From assembly GCA_041191405.1 (NCBI GenBank), contig JBEEOW010000021.1, forward strand, positions 11,731-75,730: 64,000 nt of DNA, read 5' to 3'. The notes below the pieces were generated by a model. It was not told where the DNA came from and made no database searches. It saw only the letters and a program-made list of their open reading frames with translations. Within the stretch, counting starts at the first letter, position 1. Each line of letters begins with the position of its first letter. Shown here in pieces: positions 17,570 to 26,474 of this stretch. The DNA comes from JBEEOW01 sp041191405. Its GTDB lineage: Bacteria > Bacteroidota > Bacteroidia > Cytophagales > UBA9547. A program made the translations under genes and the position numbers.

Positions 17570-17882
17570 AAACAATAAACCTTTATCCTTCAAAGAGCAA
17601 ATCTTTGAAGGTTTTAAAGTAATTGCAAGTATTTGTATTGTTGGTGGATTGTTGTATGTAGCTTTTTATTACAATCAAACAAAGCCCCAATTCAGCGAAG
17701 AACAAGTAAAGCTTCAGTTTTATCAAAAACAAAGTGAAGTTCTACAAAAGCATATTGCAACCAATGACAGTATCTTGTTTCATTTAATCAATGAAAACAA
17801 AACGTTAAGGTCGAGATACGATAGCATTGTTAGTTTATCTCATAATGATTCACCAGATTATTTACCTCTGTTTTCAAAATGA
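17550..17882 (+). CDS. Inner-membrane spanin-like protein
   Basis: 110 residues from ATG 17550 (a GTG at 17541 is also in frame), overlapping the holin-like gene by 20 bases. One helix (about 25-45) is followed by a coiled coil (55-95). N-terminal anchor plus periplasmic coiled coil is the i-spanin (Rz) plan. Its stop overlaps the next start (ATGA). Confidence 0.5.
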   Translation: MENQTTENNKPLSFKEQIFEGFKVIASICIVGGLLYVAFYYNQTKPQFSEEQVKLQFYQKQSEVLQKHIATNDSILFHLINENKTLRSRYDSIVSLSHNDSPDYLPLFSK

Positions 17883-18268
17883 AAGTACTAATATCAATCT
17901 TATTTGCTTTAGGTGGATTGTTAGCTTTATCTACACTTTGCAAAGCTCAATGCGATTCAAGCTCAATTACTTTTCAAGAAGATAAAGTGGTTGTTTCAAA
18001 ACAATGTTGGAATACCATTGCCTTTGAATACAATCGCTTGAAATTGGAATCAGCTGAAGCTAAAAAGTTAATTAAATCTGATAGTTTGGTTAAGGAAGGT
18101 TTGAATAGAAAAGTTACCCTTCAAGATAGTTTATTGCTTGTGAAGGATTCTAGTAATTCAATATTAAAAACTGAGAATCTCAAATTATCCAAACCAAAGC
18201 CATCTAAAGGACTTTGGTTTGGATTGGGAATAGTAACTACAATCGCTTTAAAACTCTTATTATGGTAA
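17879..18268 (+). CDS. Exported coiled-coil protein, possible spanin partner
   Basis: 129 residues. An N-terminal signal (to about LCKAQC, with a Cys at residue 25 that could be lipidated), a coiled-coil middle (50-105), and a C-terminal hydrophobic segment (112-129). The overlap with the preceding gene recalls Rz/Rz1 pairs, but the extra C-terminal helix is unlike classical o-spanins; it could be a one-protein spanin. Confidence 0.45.
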   Translation: MKVLISILFALGGLLALSTLCKAQCDSSSITFQEDKVVVSKQCWNTIAFEYNRLKLESAEAKKLIKSDSLVKEGLNRKVTLQDSLLLVKDSSNSILKTENLKLSKPKPSKGLWFGLGIVTTIALKLLLW

Positions 18269-18390
18269 ATATTTTCACACCTAAAACACTAATTACTTTA
18301 CAAATAATTGGTAGCCTAATCGGTATTATCTGGATTAGTATTCAGCTTTATGATTACTTTAAAAAGAAGAATCATATTGCTGAAAATTGA
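18262..18390 (+). CDS. 42-residue single-helix membrane protein
   Basis: Short frame MVNIFTPKTLITLQ with one helix (about 10-28) and a basic tail. It overlaps the previous stop by seven bases and is the last gene of the block. Confidence 0.5.
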   Translation: MVNIFTPKTLITLQIIGSLIGIIWISIQLYDYFKKKNHIAEN

Positions 18391-18470
18391 ATAATTTACT
18401 TTTCTCAAAATGGATATTGTCAATCAATAACTTTTTGGTTATATCTTTACCTTTTAATGTTATTTCCAAC

Positions 18471-18502
18471 TTGCAACTAATTTCAAGAATTACGTATATT
18501 TG
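18471..18502 (+). promoter_or_regulatory. Promoter ahead of a short hairpin transcript
   Basis: TTG at 18471-18473, 21-base spacer, TATATTTG at 18495-18502, a full match to TAnnTTTG. No open reading frame follows before the terminator at 18537-18574. Confidence 0.6.
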
Positions 18503-18508
18503 TGATGT

Positions 18509-18574
18509 TAGATATGAGCAATCATTGAAAACGCCGCCCCAGGGTCTAACTAGTTAGTGCTGGGGATTTTTTTT
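18509..18574 (+). ncRNA. Candidate small RNA between the block and the integrase
   Basis: The start is predicted about seven bases past the TATATTTG box; the end is the T-run of a hairpin (CCCCAG 18537-18542, CTGGGG 18560-18565, eight T). The transcript would be about 65 nt. GATGTTA (18504-18510) and TAACATC (18574-18580) frame it as an inverted repeat. It could instead be just an attenuator or part of the attachment region. Confidence 0.45.
18537..18574 (+). terminator. Terminator of the small-RNA unit
   Basis: GC-rich 6-bp stem CCCCAG/CTGGGG, loop 17 bases, followed by eight T; conspicuous in this AT-rich sequence. It would also end readthrough from the membrane-protein block before the opposing integrase. 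Confidence 0.75.
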
Positions 18575-18628
18575 AACATCATTGTAGTCAATTGTCTTTT
18601 TTATAAATATTTAGCAATGAATATGTGT

Positions 18629-19819
18629 TTAGGAAGGAAATGAAATATTGTTCCATTTATCCATTTCACGGTTTGTTAAACTATCTACTACTTTAGCATA
18701 AATTTGAGTTGTTTTCAAATCTGAGTGACCTAGAATTTTTGAAACAACTTCAAGTGGAATACCTAGGATTAAAGAGTTTATAGCAAAGGTATGTCTTGAA
18801 CAATGGAAGGTAATATGCTTTGATTTTATACCAACCATTTCTAATGCATCATTTAAATCTGTTGTAATTCTACTATTACTTTGTTTAATAGTTCGCTCAA
18901 ATAATTTCAAACCACCTAAATCAAAATTCAATAAACTTAATGAAGCTTTATTTAAAGGAACTCTTACAGTAGTTCCAGTTTTCTGAGTTTTAATTATAAT
19001 GGAATTATTAATAATTGATTCCTTAGTAACTCGTTTAATATCTGATAGTCGTAATCCAGTGTAACAAGACAATAAAAAGTAATGCAAAGTTACTTTTATT
19101 CTTTCTGGTGTTCCCTTATCCTTGTATAATCTATGAAGTGCTTCAACTTCATGCAATTCTAAATATTCTTTTTCTACTTCTTCTGATTTAAGTTGATAGT
19201 CTTTAAAAGCATAATATTTAGTCAAATTTTGCTTAATTGCTTCATTCACAAATTTTCTAATTGTAGTTAATTTCTGATAAATGCTATTCGTTTTATTTTT
19301 CTTTTCATGTTCTAAATGATACCTATATTTATTTAAAAAAGTTGGTGTAATATCCTCAAACAATAACTTTCCACTACAAAATTCTTTTAACATTTCAAGG
19401 TTGTTAATCATGTCTTTGTAGTATCTTAATGAATAATCTTTTCTACTTGCATTTAACTCTTTTTTAACAAAAGAGATATAATCATTTGCTTCTACCTCAT
19501 AATTATCATTATTGTATATTTCTAATATTAATTCAGGGTCACAAACTTTATTTTCGAGTTCTAGTTTTGCTTTTATTTTATATATTTTAGCAAGCATTGA
19601 AGCCATTTCAGCATTGGCAATATCAGCACCAACAACATTCTTTATTTGCCCTTTTGATGAGTCCCATAATTCTGGTACAATATTGTACCCAGTATAGATT
19701 TGCTTTCTAATTCGTTTTGAATTAATAGTTGAATTAAGAAAAATGTAAATTTGAAACTCTCCTTTAGAGTTAGGTCTATTCCTTTGAAGATCTAACTTAA
19801 TTGATAATGCATTTTTCAT
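18629..19819 (-). CDS. Tyrosine recombinase (integrase)
   Basis: 396 residues, full length for Bacteroidota phage and ICE integrases. The N-terminal part is an arm-binding and SAM-like core-binding region (about 105-200). The catalytic domain shows Arg in TGLRLSD (about 257), a Lys in the following strand, HCSRHTF (His and Arg about 336-339), LGHSDL (His about 365) and Tyr in QIYAKVV (about 374). It breaks and rejoins DNA for integration and excision. It faces away from tRNA-Thr, the usual layout when a tRNA 3' end is the target. Whether it belongs to the block at 7.5-18.4 kb is probable but not proven. Confidence 0.92.
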   Translation of the reverse strand: MKNALSIKLDLQRNRPNSKGEFQIYIFLNSTINSKRIRKQIYTGYNIVPELWDSSKGQIKNVVGADIANAEMASMLAKIYKIKAKLELENKVCDPELILEIYNNDNYEVEANDYISFVKKELNASRKDYSLRYYKDMINNLEMLKEFCSGKLLFEDITPTFLNKYRYHLEHEKKNKTNSIYQKLTTIRKFVNEAIKQNLTKYYAFKDYQLKSEEVEKEYLELHEVEALHRLYKDKGTPERIKVTLHYFLLSCYTGLRLSDIKRVTKESIINNSIIIKTQKTGTTVRVPLNKASLSLLNFDLGGLKLFERTIKQSNSRITTDLNDALEMVGIKSKHITFHCSRHTFAINSLILGIPLEVVSKILGHSDLKTTQIYAKVVDSLTNREMDKWNNISFPS

Positions 19820-19823
19820 TTTG

Positions 19824-19922
19824 TGACATTTTAGAGGCTGACAATTGAGCTGACAATTTTAAAATCATATTGACAAAAAATATGCCTAGAATGATTTAAA
19901 CGCACTTTTCAGAAAACTGTCA
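19824..19922. promoter_or_regulatory. Candidate integrase arm-type sites
   Basis: TGACA at 19824, TGACAATT at 19839-19846 and 19851-19858, TGACAA at 19871-19876 and an inverted TGTCA at 19918-19922, all between the integrase start and tRNA-Thr. Repeated short sites here fit arm binding by the integrase or regulation of its promoter. Confidence 0.45.
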
Positions 19923-19972
19923 AATCAGCCCAAAAACGATAAAAAAGGGGCAAATATTGTAAAAAAGGGCAT

Positions 19973-20008
19973 AAAAAAACCTCTTAACTCGCTAGAATTA
20001 AGAGGTTT
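19973..20008 (-). terminator. Terminator of tRNA-Thr
   Basis: An 11-bp stem (19977-19987 with 19998-20008), with a run of T on the minus strand just beyond it, immediately downstream of the tRNA. Confidence 0.8.
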
Positions 20009-20016
20009 ACATTTTG

Positions 20017-20090
<74 letters not shown>

Positions 20091-20226
20091 GTCTCATTTA
20101 AGAGTTCACAAAAGTAGGAAAATTATTTTATTTAGCAAACCTTAATACTAAATAAATACCTATTTTTTGAGCAGAAAAACACAACAAACTAGTTTTAAAG
20201 TACTTAAATTATAAATATTTTTTAAA

Positions 20227-23200
20227 TTAAAATGTTCTATTTATTCCTACTACATAACGCAATTTCACAAATTGTGGCTCAGTTGCTGGCGTCGTATTCA
20301 ACCATAATGGCATATCAAATCTGATACTCAATGGCTTTACTGCTAAATGTGGCGTTCTAAAGGTTAATAAAAATCCTAAACCTGCATTTGCTCTCAGTTT
20401 AGACAATTTTAGTTTATCATCTATTGTATTTATTGCCATTACACCTGCATCAGCAAATAAATAGGAATCTAAATGGAAATGTTTTAGAAATGGATATGGT
20501 TTAATTTTGACAAATCTATCAAAATCCACTTCTACACTCCCTCCTATTCCTGAATTACCATTGTAGGTTATATATGTTTGTCCGTTTTTAACATCAGGTA
20601 ATAAATAACCCGCTAAACCACGCACGTTTAAGCCACCTCCCATTTGAAAATGATTTAGTGTAGCGCCATAGCCAGTCCAATTGGTTGGCACAAAACCTGA
20701 GGCACGGGTAAATTTATTATTCATTAATTGTTCGCCATTTGCACCCGCAAAATATAATGATGATTCTATTGGTGTATTTCCAATTCCATATCTTGCAAAA
20801 AAACGAGTTTTAATATCGAACTTTTTAATTTCATTATTATTAACTGCACTTAATTGTAAGTATGAATAATTAAAATCCGATTTAATTCCTGGAGTACGCA
20901 CATCAAAATTAATCTTACCTGTACCTTTGGTGTAAGAATACGTTTTTTCAATACCTAAATTAACTGTGTTATTTAATTTATTTACAGACCAATCATTTGG
21001 ATTAATTAAATACGTTGCATCAATAGCATCTCTATACATTACATCATGAGAAATATTGATTCGTAGATAGTTAGGATTACGAGCATCTTGTTTTCTAAAA
21101 TATTTTTCAAGACCCAAACCTCCTTTATTTAAACCTGCATTTGAAGTAAAGTTTGCATAAGAACTTAATTGCGACCAAATTCTTTTTAAACTTTTCTTCA
21201 CAGATAAACTACAACCAATTATGTTAAATTTATTCTTGATTTCTGCATCAATATTTTGTTGTCCAACTCCTGTATTTAACCAAACATTTGCAGAATACAT
21301 ATCATCTAAACCAAAATAATTCCCATTTGCATGTACCCCAACTTGTAAACCATCAAAACTATTATACCAAACATCGGGTCTAATAAAATGTTCAGAATGA
21401 GTCCATTTTACCACATTTGTAATTCTTGAATCAAACCTCACCACCGCAGATGAATGATAAGTATTATCTCGTTTATCAATATCGGCTAGTAAATTTCGTG
21501 GGTCGATTATCACATTTTTCACACCACTTGGCACATTAATTTTAGCAACATATTCTGGTTGTAACAAATCCCAACCATACCATTTTGGTAAAACTTGCGC
21601 CTTGGTATTTTTAACAAACCAAGTATTTGGAATATGATATTCATACGTTTTACCATCATTTGCAACAACTGTAAAATCAATTGGCATGTGCATTCTGCCT
21701 GTTCTTTTGAATGTAACATTATAATAATCAAGAGAATCGGCTTTTTTTACTGATTTAATACCATAATCAATATACTTAGTTGATTCAAGCCATTGATCAA
21801 AAAACCAGTTCAAATCTATTTTCGTAAAATCAATTATTGTTTGTCTAAAATCCTCAGGATAAGGATGTTTAAATTTCCATTTATCCACATAATGTTGCAT
21901 TGCCTTTAAAAACAACGAATCTCCCAACACATACTGCATATTATAAAGCATGGTTGCTGTTTTATAATAAACCAATCCGTAACTTCCACCATGACGTAGT
22001 GCTCCATTAAATGCACTTGAATGTGTATTTAATGGTTCATCAAATCCTAAATGGACAGTATTTAAATATGGATAATAAATACTTTCATATCTGTTATCTA
22101 AAGAATCAACAAATTTTTGAACATATTTATTGGTAGCAACCCTTCCTCTTACCGGGTTTTCAATTGCATTCATTGCCCAAACAGTTAAAAATTGAGTAAA
22201 ACCTTCATCTAAAAATGCTCTGTAAGTTTCATTAGAACCCAACATTCCATAAAACCACATGTGTCCAATTTCATGTGCCAACAAATTTTGATGCTGTGGA
22301 TAAACACCATTATCTAAAGTAATCATTGGGTATTCCATACCATCTTGCGCATCTGCAACTATAATTTTAGGCCATTCATACATACCAAAATCTGTTGAAT
22401 ACACTTGAACTACTCTTGCCGCAAACCACGCTGAACGTTGCCATTTTGAAGCATGTGGCTCTTGTGCCAATGAAATACATTTAATTCCTTTCCATTCTAC
22501 TTCTCCAATTCTATATAATGGGTCGGCAGTGAATGCAAAATTATGTACATTATCGGCATGGTATTTCCAGGTTTTGTATTTACCGTCTTCTTTAGGAATA
22601 ATTACAGAAGGAGCCGAATTCATTGGTTTATCCTTAAAATTCTTGATATCAAGTTTTTGACGTAAAGAATCAGGCATCACTTCCGAGCGATTTAATAAAT
22701 CACCAGTTGCTTCAACAATATATTCTTGAGGAAAAGTTAACGAAACATCAAAAGAACCAAAATTATTATAAAACTCTTTGTCAAGGTGTTGGTCTGTAGT
22801 CCAGCCGAACTTATTATCGTACACACAAATACTTGGATACCAATGTACTCCATTAAATTGTTTTGTACCAAATGATTCAATTTTCTTTAATCTTCTTCTT
22901 AATGAACCTGTGTCAAAATAAGTTTTAAAATTTAAAGTAACTGTAACCTGTTCATTAGGTAAAACTGGCTTATTCAACACTACTTTAAAAACGGTATTAT
23001 CAAGTTGAGTTACAACAGTTTCACCATTTACCTTAACGTTTTCAACAGTGATATTTAATTTTTGAGCTTCGTAATGTCCGAATTTTGGTTTTACTTTATT
23101 GTTTTTCACCAAGTTATCGTAATATGAACCTGGCTGAAAAGCATTGTCTATCAAATGAAAATACAATTCATTCAATGTATTAGGCGAATTGTTGGTATAA

Positions 23201-23439
23201 ACTAATTTATAATTTCTACCTTCAATTAAATCTTTTTTATCATCAATAAAAGCATCAATTTCATAATGCACATCTTGTTGCCAATAACCAACTCGTGGCA
23301 AACTATTTTTCCAATAATATTTATTTTGGGCTGATGTATAAAACGATGAACCTTTTTTTTCAGACTCTTGTGCAATAACTAACTCATTTGCAAATAAAAA
23401 CAACAAACAAGTACCTAAAATCAAATTCAATTTCCTCAT
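20227..23439 (-). CDS. M1-family metallopeptidase with C-terminal beta-barrel-like region
   Basis: 1070 residues from ATG 23439; a TTG 24 bases upstream is less likely because the signal peptide begins MRKLNLILGTCLLFLF. The peptidase carries MEYPMI (the exopeptidase loop position usually GxMEN) and HEIGH about residue 390, with the third ligand Glu 18-19 residues later in LDEGF, the M1 zinc site. The last 400 residues are strand-rich, with alternating aromatics and a terminal Phe (RYVVGINRTF), typical of an outer-membrane barrel. This suggests a surface- or membrane-bound aminopeptidase that feeds on peptides. Confidence 0.85.
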   Translation of the reverse strand: MRKLNLILGTCLLFLFANELVIAQESEKKGSSFYTSAQNKYYWKNSLPRVGYWQQDVHYEIDAFIDDKKDLIEGRNYKLVYTNNSPNTLNELYFHLIDNAFQPGSYYDNLVKNNKVKPKFGHYEAQKLNITVENVKVNGETVVTQLDNTVFKVVLNKPVLPNEQVTVTLNFKTYFDTGSLRRRLKKIESFGTKQFNGVHWYPSICVYDNKFGWTTDQHLDKEFYNNFGSFDVSLTFPQEYIVEATGDLLNRSEVMPDSLRQKLDIKNFKDKPMNSAPSVIIPKEDGKYKTWKYHADNVHNFAFTADPLYRIGEVEWKGIKCISLAQEPHASKWQRSAWFAARVVQVYSTDFGMYEWPKIIVADAQDGMEYPMITLDNGVYPQHQNLLAHEIGHMWFYGMLGSNETYRAFLDEGFTQFLTVWAMNAIENPVRGRVATNKYVQKFVDSLDNRYESIYYPYLNTVHLGFDEPLNTHSSAFNGALRHGGSYGLVYYKTATMLYNMQYVLGDSLFLKAMQHYVDKWKFKHPYPEDFRQTIIDFTKIDLNWFFDQWLESTKYIDYGIKSVKKADSLDYYNVTFKRTGRMHMPIDFTVVANDGKTYEYHIPNTWFVKNTKAQVLPKWYGWDLLQPEYVAKINVPSGVKNVIIDPRNLLADIDKRDNTYHSSAVVRFDSRITNVVKWTHSEHFIRPDVWYNSFDGLQVGVHANGNYFGLDDMYSANVWLNTGVGQQNIDAEIKNKFNIIGCSLSVKKSLKRIWSQLSSYANFTSNAGLNKGGLGLEKYFRKQDARNPNYLRINISHDVMYRDAIDATYLINPNDWSVNKLNNTVNLGIEKTYSYTKGTGKINFDVRTPGIKSDFNYSYLQLSAVNNNEIKKFDIKTRFFARYGIGNTPIESSLYFAGANGEQLMNNKFTRASGFVPTNWTGYGATLNHFQMGGGLNVRGLAGYLLPDVKNGQTYITYNGNSGIGGSVEVDFDRFVKIKPYPFLKHFHLDSYLFADAGVMAINTIDDKLKLSKLRANAGLGFLLTFRTPHLAVKPLSIRFDMPLWLNTTPATEPQFVKLRYVVGINRTF

Positions 23440-23629
23440 AATTGTAAAAATGCAACATTTCAATTAAAAAGTAAAATAATTGATTTTTTTATTACAACTA
23501 TATGATAAAAAGTAGTATCACTTTTTATGTTATGTGACTATTTGAGATTTGGAATGAATTTAAAATTAGAAAGTGTACGTTAGAGTAGTTTTTAATGTTA
23601 ATTTTTAGGAAAAAATGTAAATGAACCGC
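23440..23629. other. Spacer upstream of the M1 peptidase
   Basis: AT-rich. On the minus strand TTG and a TACTTTTT box about 21 bases apart lie upstream of the peptidase start, a weak promoter candidate. Nothing else seen. Confidence 0.3.
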
Positions 23630-24085
23630 CTATTCCGCTTCTTTGAATTTATTAGACAATGTTATTGAAATTATTACATTGTTCTTAAATTCAAATCTAA
23701 AACAATGCCCCTCTATCAAATACATATTCCAATAATTAGCTATACCTAATATTGGCAAAATATCCCCCCCACCTTTTCTAATCTCAAAAGCACCAAATTT
23801 CCTCATAACCTCTTGCATATTGTCGTTCAAATTAATATTAAAAGGTAAATTATCTTTAAATGGTTTATATTTTTGATGTCCTTTTCCAAAAATAATTATT
23901 GAGTCTAATATATTACATTCACTAAAAATAAACAATACACCTTTTTCAATATTAGAAAAATATAATGTTGTATCACCTTCAAATATTTTATATCCTTGAG
24001 TTTTCTCGGTATAATTATTAAAAAAATCACTTTTTTCAACAATTAAGAAATTCTTGTCAATAATATCTAAATCTTTAATATTCAT
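23630..24085 (-). CDS. Hypothetical protein, 151 residues
   Basis: Cytoplasmic-looking, no signal peptide, mixed strand and helix, with EGDTTLYFSNIEKGVLFIF and a Gly-rich KGGGDILPILG turn (about 108-118). I do not recognise the family. It stands alone with spacers of about 165 bases on both sides. Confidence 0.55.
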   Translation of the reverse strand: MNIKDLDIIDKNFLIVEKSDFFNNYTEKTQGYKIFEGDTTLYFSNIEKGVLFIFSECNILDSIIIFGKGHQKYKPFKDNLPFNINLNDNMQEVMRKFGAFEIRKGGGDILPILGIANYWNMYLIEGHCFRFEFKNNVIISITLSNKFKEAE

Positions 24086-24250
24086 TTAATTATAAAATTA
24101 TTAATATAACCCATTATTTCAGCTACTTGAGTTCTTCCTTAACCACTTAAACAGCAATCACAAATCTTTATCCGTGGATTTGCAACCCACATAAACAATT
24201 GATAATAAATAATATACAAAGTCACTTTAGTAAATAACAATACCCCCAAA

Positions 24251-25654
24251 CTACTGCACAAACTCCAATCCACTAACACTGGTAGTTGTAAGTTGAATAA
24301 TGGATGTGTTATTAACTACAGGTTTAAAATTGATAATTTGTTCTCTAGTTACAGTTTCAGAATTAATATTAAATTTCAATGTAGAGTCACTTGGGTTTTG
24401 CACAGGAATTCTTCTATAGGAGATAGTTTGTGGTAAAGATTGCCACGAACGTGTATCAACATGTTCAGTTAATGCACCTGCTACGCTTACTGCTGCACCT
24501 AAATATTGATTTTGTGTTCTTGCCACATAAGCTAAACCTTGTTTAATGGCAATTCTCAACAATGCTTGTCCCATTACTTTGGCTGCTCTATCTCTTAATA
24601 ATTTAATTGCAATTGCACCTAAATCATCTCCCATCTCAAAACCATATTTTTTATCTGCATACATTATATCTACAGATTTTACCTCAGCCTTACGAATTAT
24701 AGAACGAGGAATTGCCATTGAAACTAAATTAACATTTGCTAATCCATTTGACTGAAATTGACTTGCAGTATAGGGCACAGAAAAATTCAAATTATACATA
24801 CTATTTACGAACAATAAATTATTGCCCTGCATAGATAAATTAAAAAATATCACAACCTCGTCTTTTATAGGAACTAATCCATTTTCCCAAAACACAACCA
24901 CCTCGGATTTTGATTCTTTAGGAGCAACATATTTAATCCCCATTTCTTTTTCTAAAAAAGCTTGTTCTGTAGTAAATCCCAATACATTACTCGCTCTTAA
25001 TAAATCTTGTTTTAGTTGTTCAGGCACTGGTATACTAAAAAAAACAGCATAATCTAATCTATAAATATCATAAGCTTTTTTATAAGCTATGTAAGCATTA
25101 TTCCATTCACCAGCTGCTTGATATACAATCCCCATTACATTAAATAAAAATGCATCTCTTTGAAATTTTTTATCTGAACTATATTTATCATCAAGCTTAT
25201 TTAATTTAATATTTAATCTCCTTACCTCTACTAAGGCATTTTCAACATTTCCAAGTTTGAAAAAATTCAAAATTTTAAAATAATGAACATATAGTTTTTC
25301 GTGTTCCTCACCTAAATAAACTGTTTTGGTGGAATTGATTAATAATTGTAGTGTATAATCTTTAAATGATTTATTATAGTCTTCAATTTGAAGATAAGCT
25401 TTTTCAAACATTTCATTACTTTCTGCAACATTTCCTTGCAAGGCAGCAACTCTTCCTAAATTCATAAAATTCAACAATCTATTATGATTTTTTTTCCATC
25501 TACCTTTTGATTTAATAGCAGCTTCAGCAGAATTAAAATTACCTGTTTGAACAGCCAAATTAAATTTTGCAGTTTGATAATAGTAATTCACACAAGAAGT
25601 TAGCATTAAACAAATGCTTAGAATTAAAATCGATATATTATAGTTGAATTTCAT
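24251..25654 (-). CDS. TPR-containing lipoprotein, COG3014-like
   Basis: 467 residues. A lipobox MLTSC (Cys21) follows a hydrophobic signal. The first 230 residues are helical repeats of TPR type; the second half is strand-rich with a helical segment containing AIKLLRDRAAKVMGQALLR (about 345-365). This layout, and a neighbouring LpoB-like gene, match the COG3014 lipoproteins found beside penicillin-binding-protein activators in other Gram-negatives. Probably periplasmic, in envelope assembly; the exact role is unknown. Confidence 0.7.
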   Translation of the reverse strand: MKFNYNISILILSICLMLTSCVNYYYQTAKFNLAVQTGNFNSAEAAIKSKGRWKKNHNRLLNFMNLGRVAALQGNVAESNEMFEKAYLQIEDYNKSFKDYTLQLLINSTKTVYLGEEHEKLYVHYFKILNFFKLGNVENALVEVRRLNIKLNKLDDKYSSDKKFQRDAFLFNVMGIVYQAAGEWNNAYIAYKKAYDIYRLDYAVFFSIPVPEQLKQDLLRASNVLGFTTEQAFLEKEMGIKYVAPKESKSEVVVFWENGLVPIKDEVVIFFNLSMQGNNLLFVNSMYNLNFSVPYTASQFQSNGLANVNLVSMAIPRSIIRKAEVKSVDIMYADKKYGFEMGDDLGAIAIKLLRDRAAKVMGQALLRIAIKQGLAYVARTQNQYLGAAVSVAGALTEHVDTRSWQSLPQTISYRRIPVQNPSDSTLKFNINSETVTREQIINFKPVVNNTSIIQLTTTSVSGLEFVQ

Positions 25655-25692
25655 TTTATTACTTATTAATAGTTGATAATGAATAAAAAATA

Positions 25693-25739
25693 AAGGATGG
25701 ATAATTTTAATAAAAAATCACCCATCCTTCATTTAAAAT
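25693..25739 (-). terminator. Hairpin between the two lipoprotein genes
   Basis: AAGGATGG (25693-25700) pairs with CCATCCTT (25732-25739) across a 31-base loop, followed on the minus strand by a T-rich stretch. It may be an attenuator that lowers expression of the COG3014-like gene relative to the LpoB-like gene. Confidence 0.5.
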
Positions 25740-25745
25740 TTAAAA

Positions 25746-26333
25746 TTAGTTAACTATTAACTTTTTAATTTCTTTATCTCCTACCCAAACAATTTCATTT
25801 GTTTCAATATCAGCTAATTCAAGATTAACTTTATAATAAATTGTTTGTTTTTTACCTCTTCCGTCAGTTATAGCATTTATGGTACCAAAAAGCATAAAAT
25901 CTGCTCCAAGCTCTTTACCCCATTTTTTCATTGACTCTTGAGAAGCATATTGTTGTTGATCAGCTCTTTCAGTTCTTAATTTCTCTCTAAAAACGCTATT
26001 TGTTACTACTCTTACTGTACCTGCGTTAATAAATTCTTTCTCAACATCTTTAATAAATACTTCAGGTTCAATAAACTCCGATGTTTTATTATTTACCATT
26101 CCTACAATTACAACTGGATTACGACCTTTAATTTTCATAAAGTTATCTCTCCATGCTCTCGCTAGTACATCTTTTGACATTTCTTGAGCAACAAGTTTTG
26201 AGTCTGTATCATTCCATCTTCCACTTAAATCTATTGTTTTATCTGGATTTACTCTCGTTACCTGACGAGCACATGAAAATACACCAAAGAGAACTAAACT
26301 TGCAATTCCGATACTAATTAATCGCTTTTTCAT
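25746..26333 (-). CDS. LpoB-like penicillin-binding-protein activator lipoprotein
   Basis: 195 residues with lipobox FSC (Cys21). The sequence RWNDTDSKLVAQEM, then NPVVIVGMVNNKTSEFI, ADFMLFGTINAITDGRG and a final VWVGDKEIKK fit the LpoB (COG3417) family. Family members are outer-membrane lipoproteins that stimulate peptidoglycan polymerases. It is transcribed first in a pair with the COG3014-like gene. Confidence 0.8.
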   Translation of the reverse strand: MKKRLISIGIASLVLFGVFSCARQVTRVNPDKTIDLSGRWNDTDSKLVAQEMSKDVLARAWRDNFMKIKGRNPVVIVGMVNNKTSEFIEPEVFIKDVEKEFINAGTVRVVTNSVFREKLRTERADQQQYASQESMKKWGKELGADFMLFGTINAITDGRGKKQTIYYKVNLELADIETNEIVWVGDKEIKKLIVN

Positions 26334-26474
26334 ATTATTTATATTATTGGGTTAATTTTTATTCTAAATTTGTGTTTTCAAATATCGTTCCAATATTCGA
26401 AATATTGTTAAGATAAATTAAATAATTATTCTTAATTTATTTAAAAATCAAGTCAACTAACTAAAAATCAGTAT

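Noticed and set aside
7530..18390. Filamentous (inovirus-like) prophage
   Set aside because: Many tiny membrane proteins fit, but there is no Zot or secretin gene and a lysis cassette is present.
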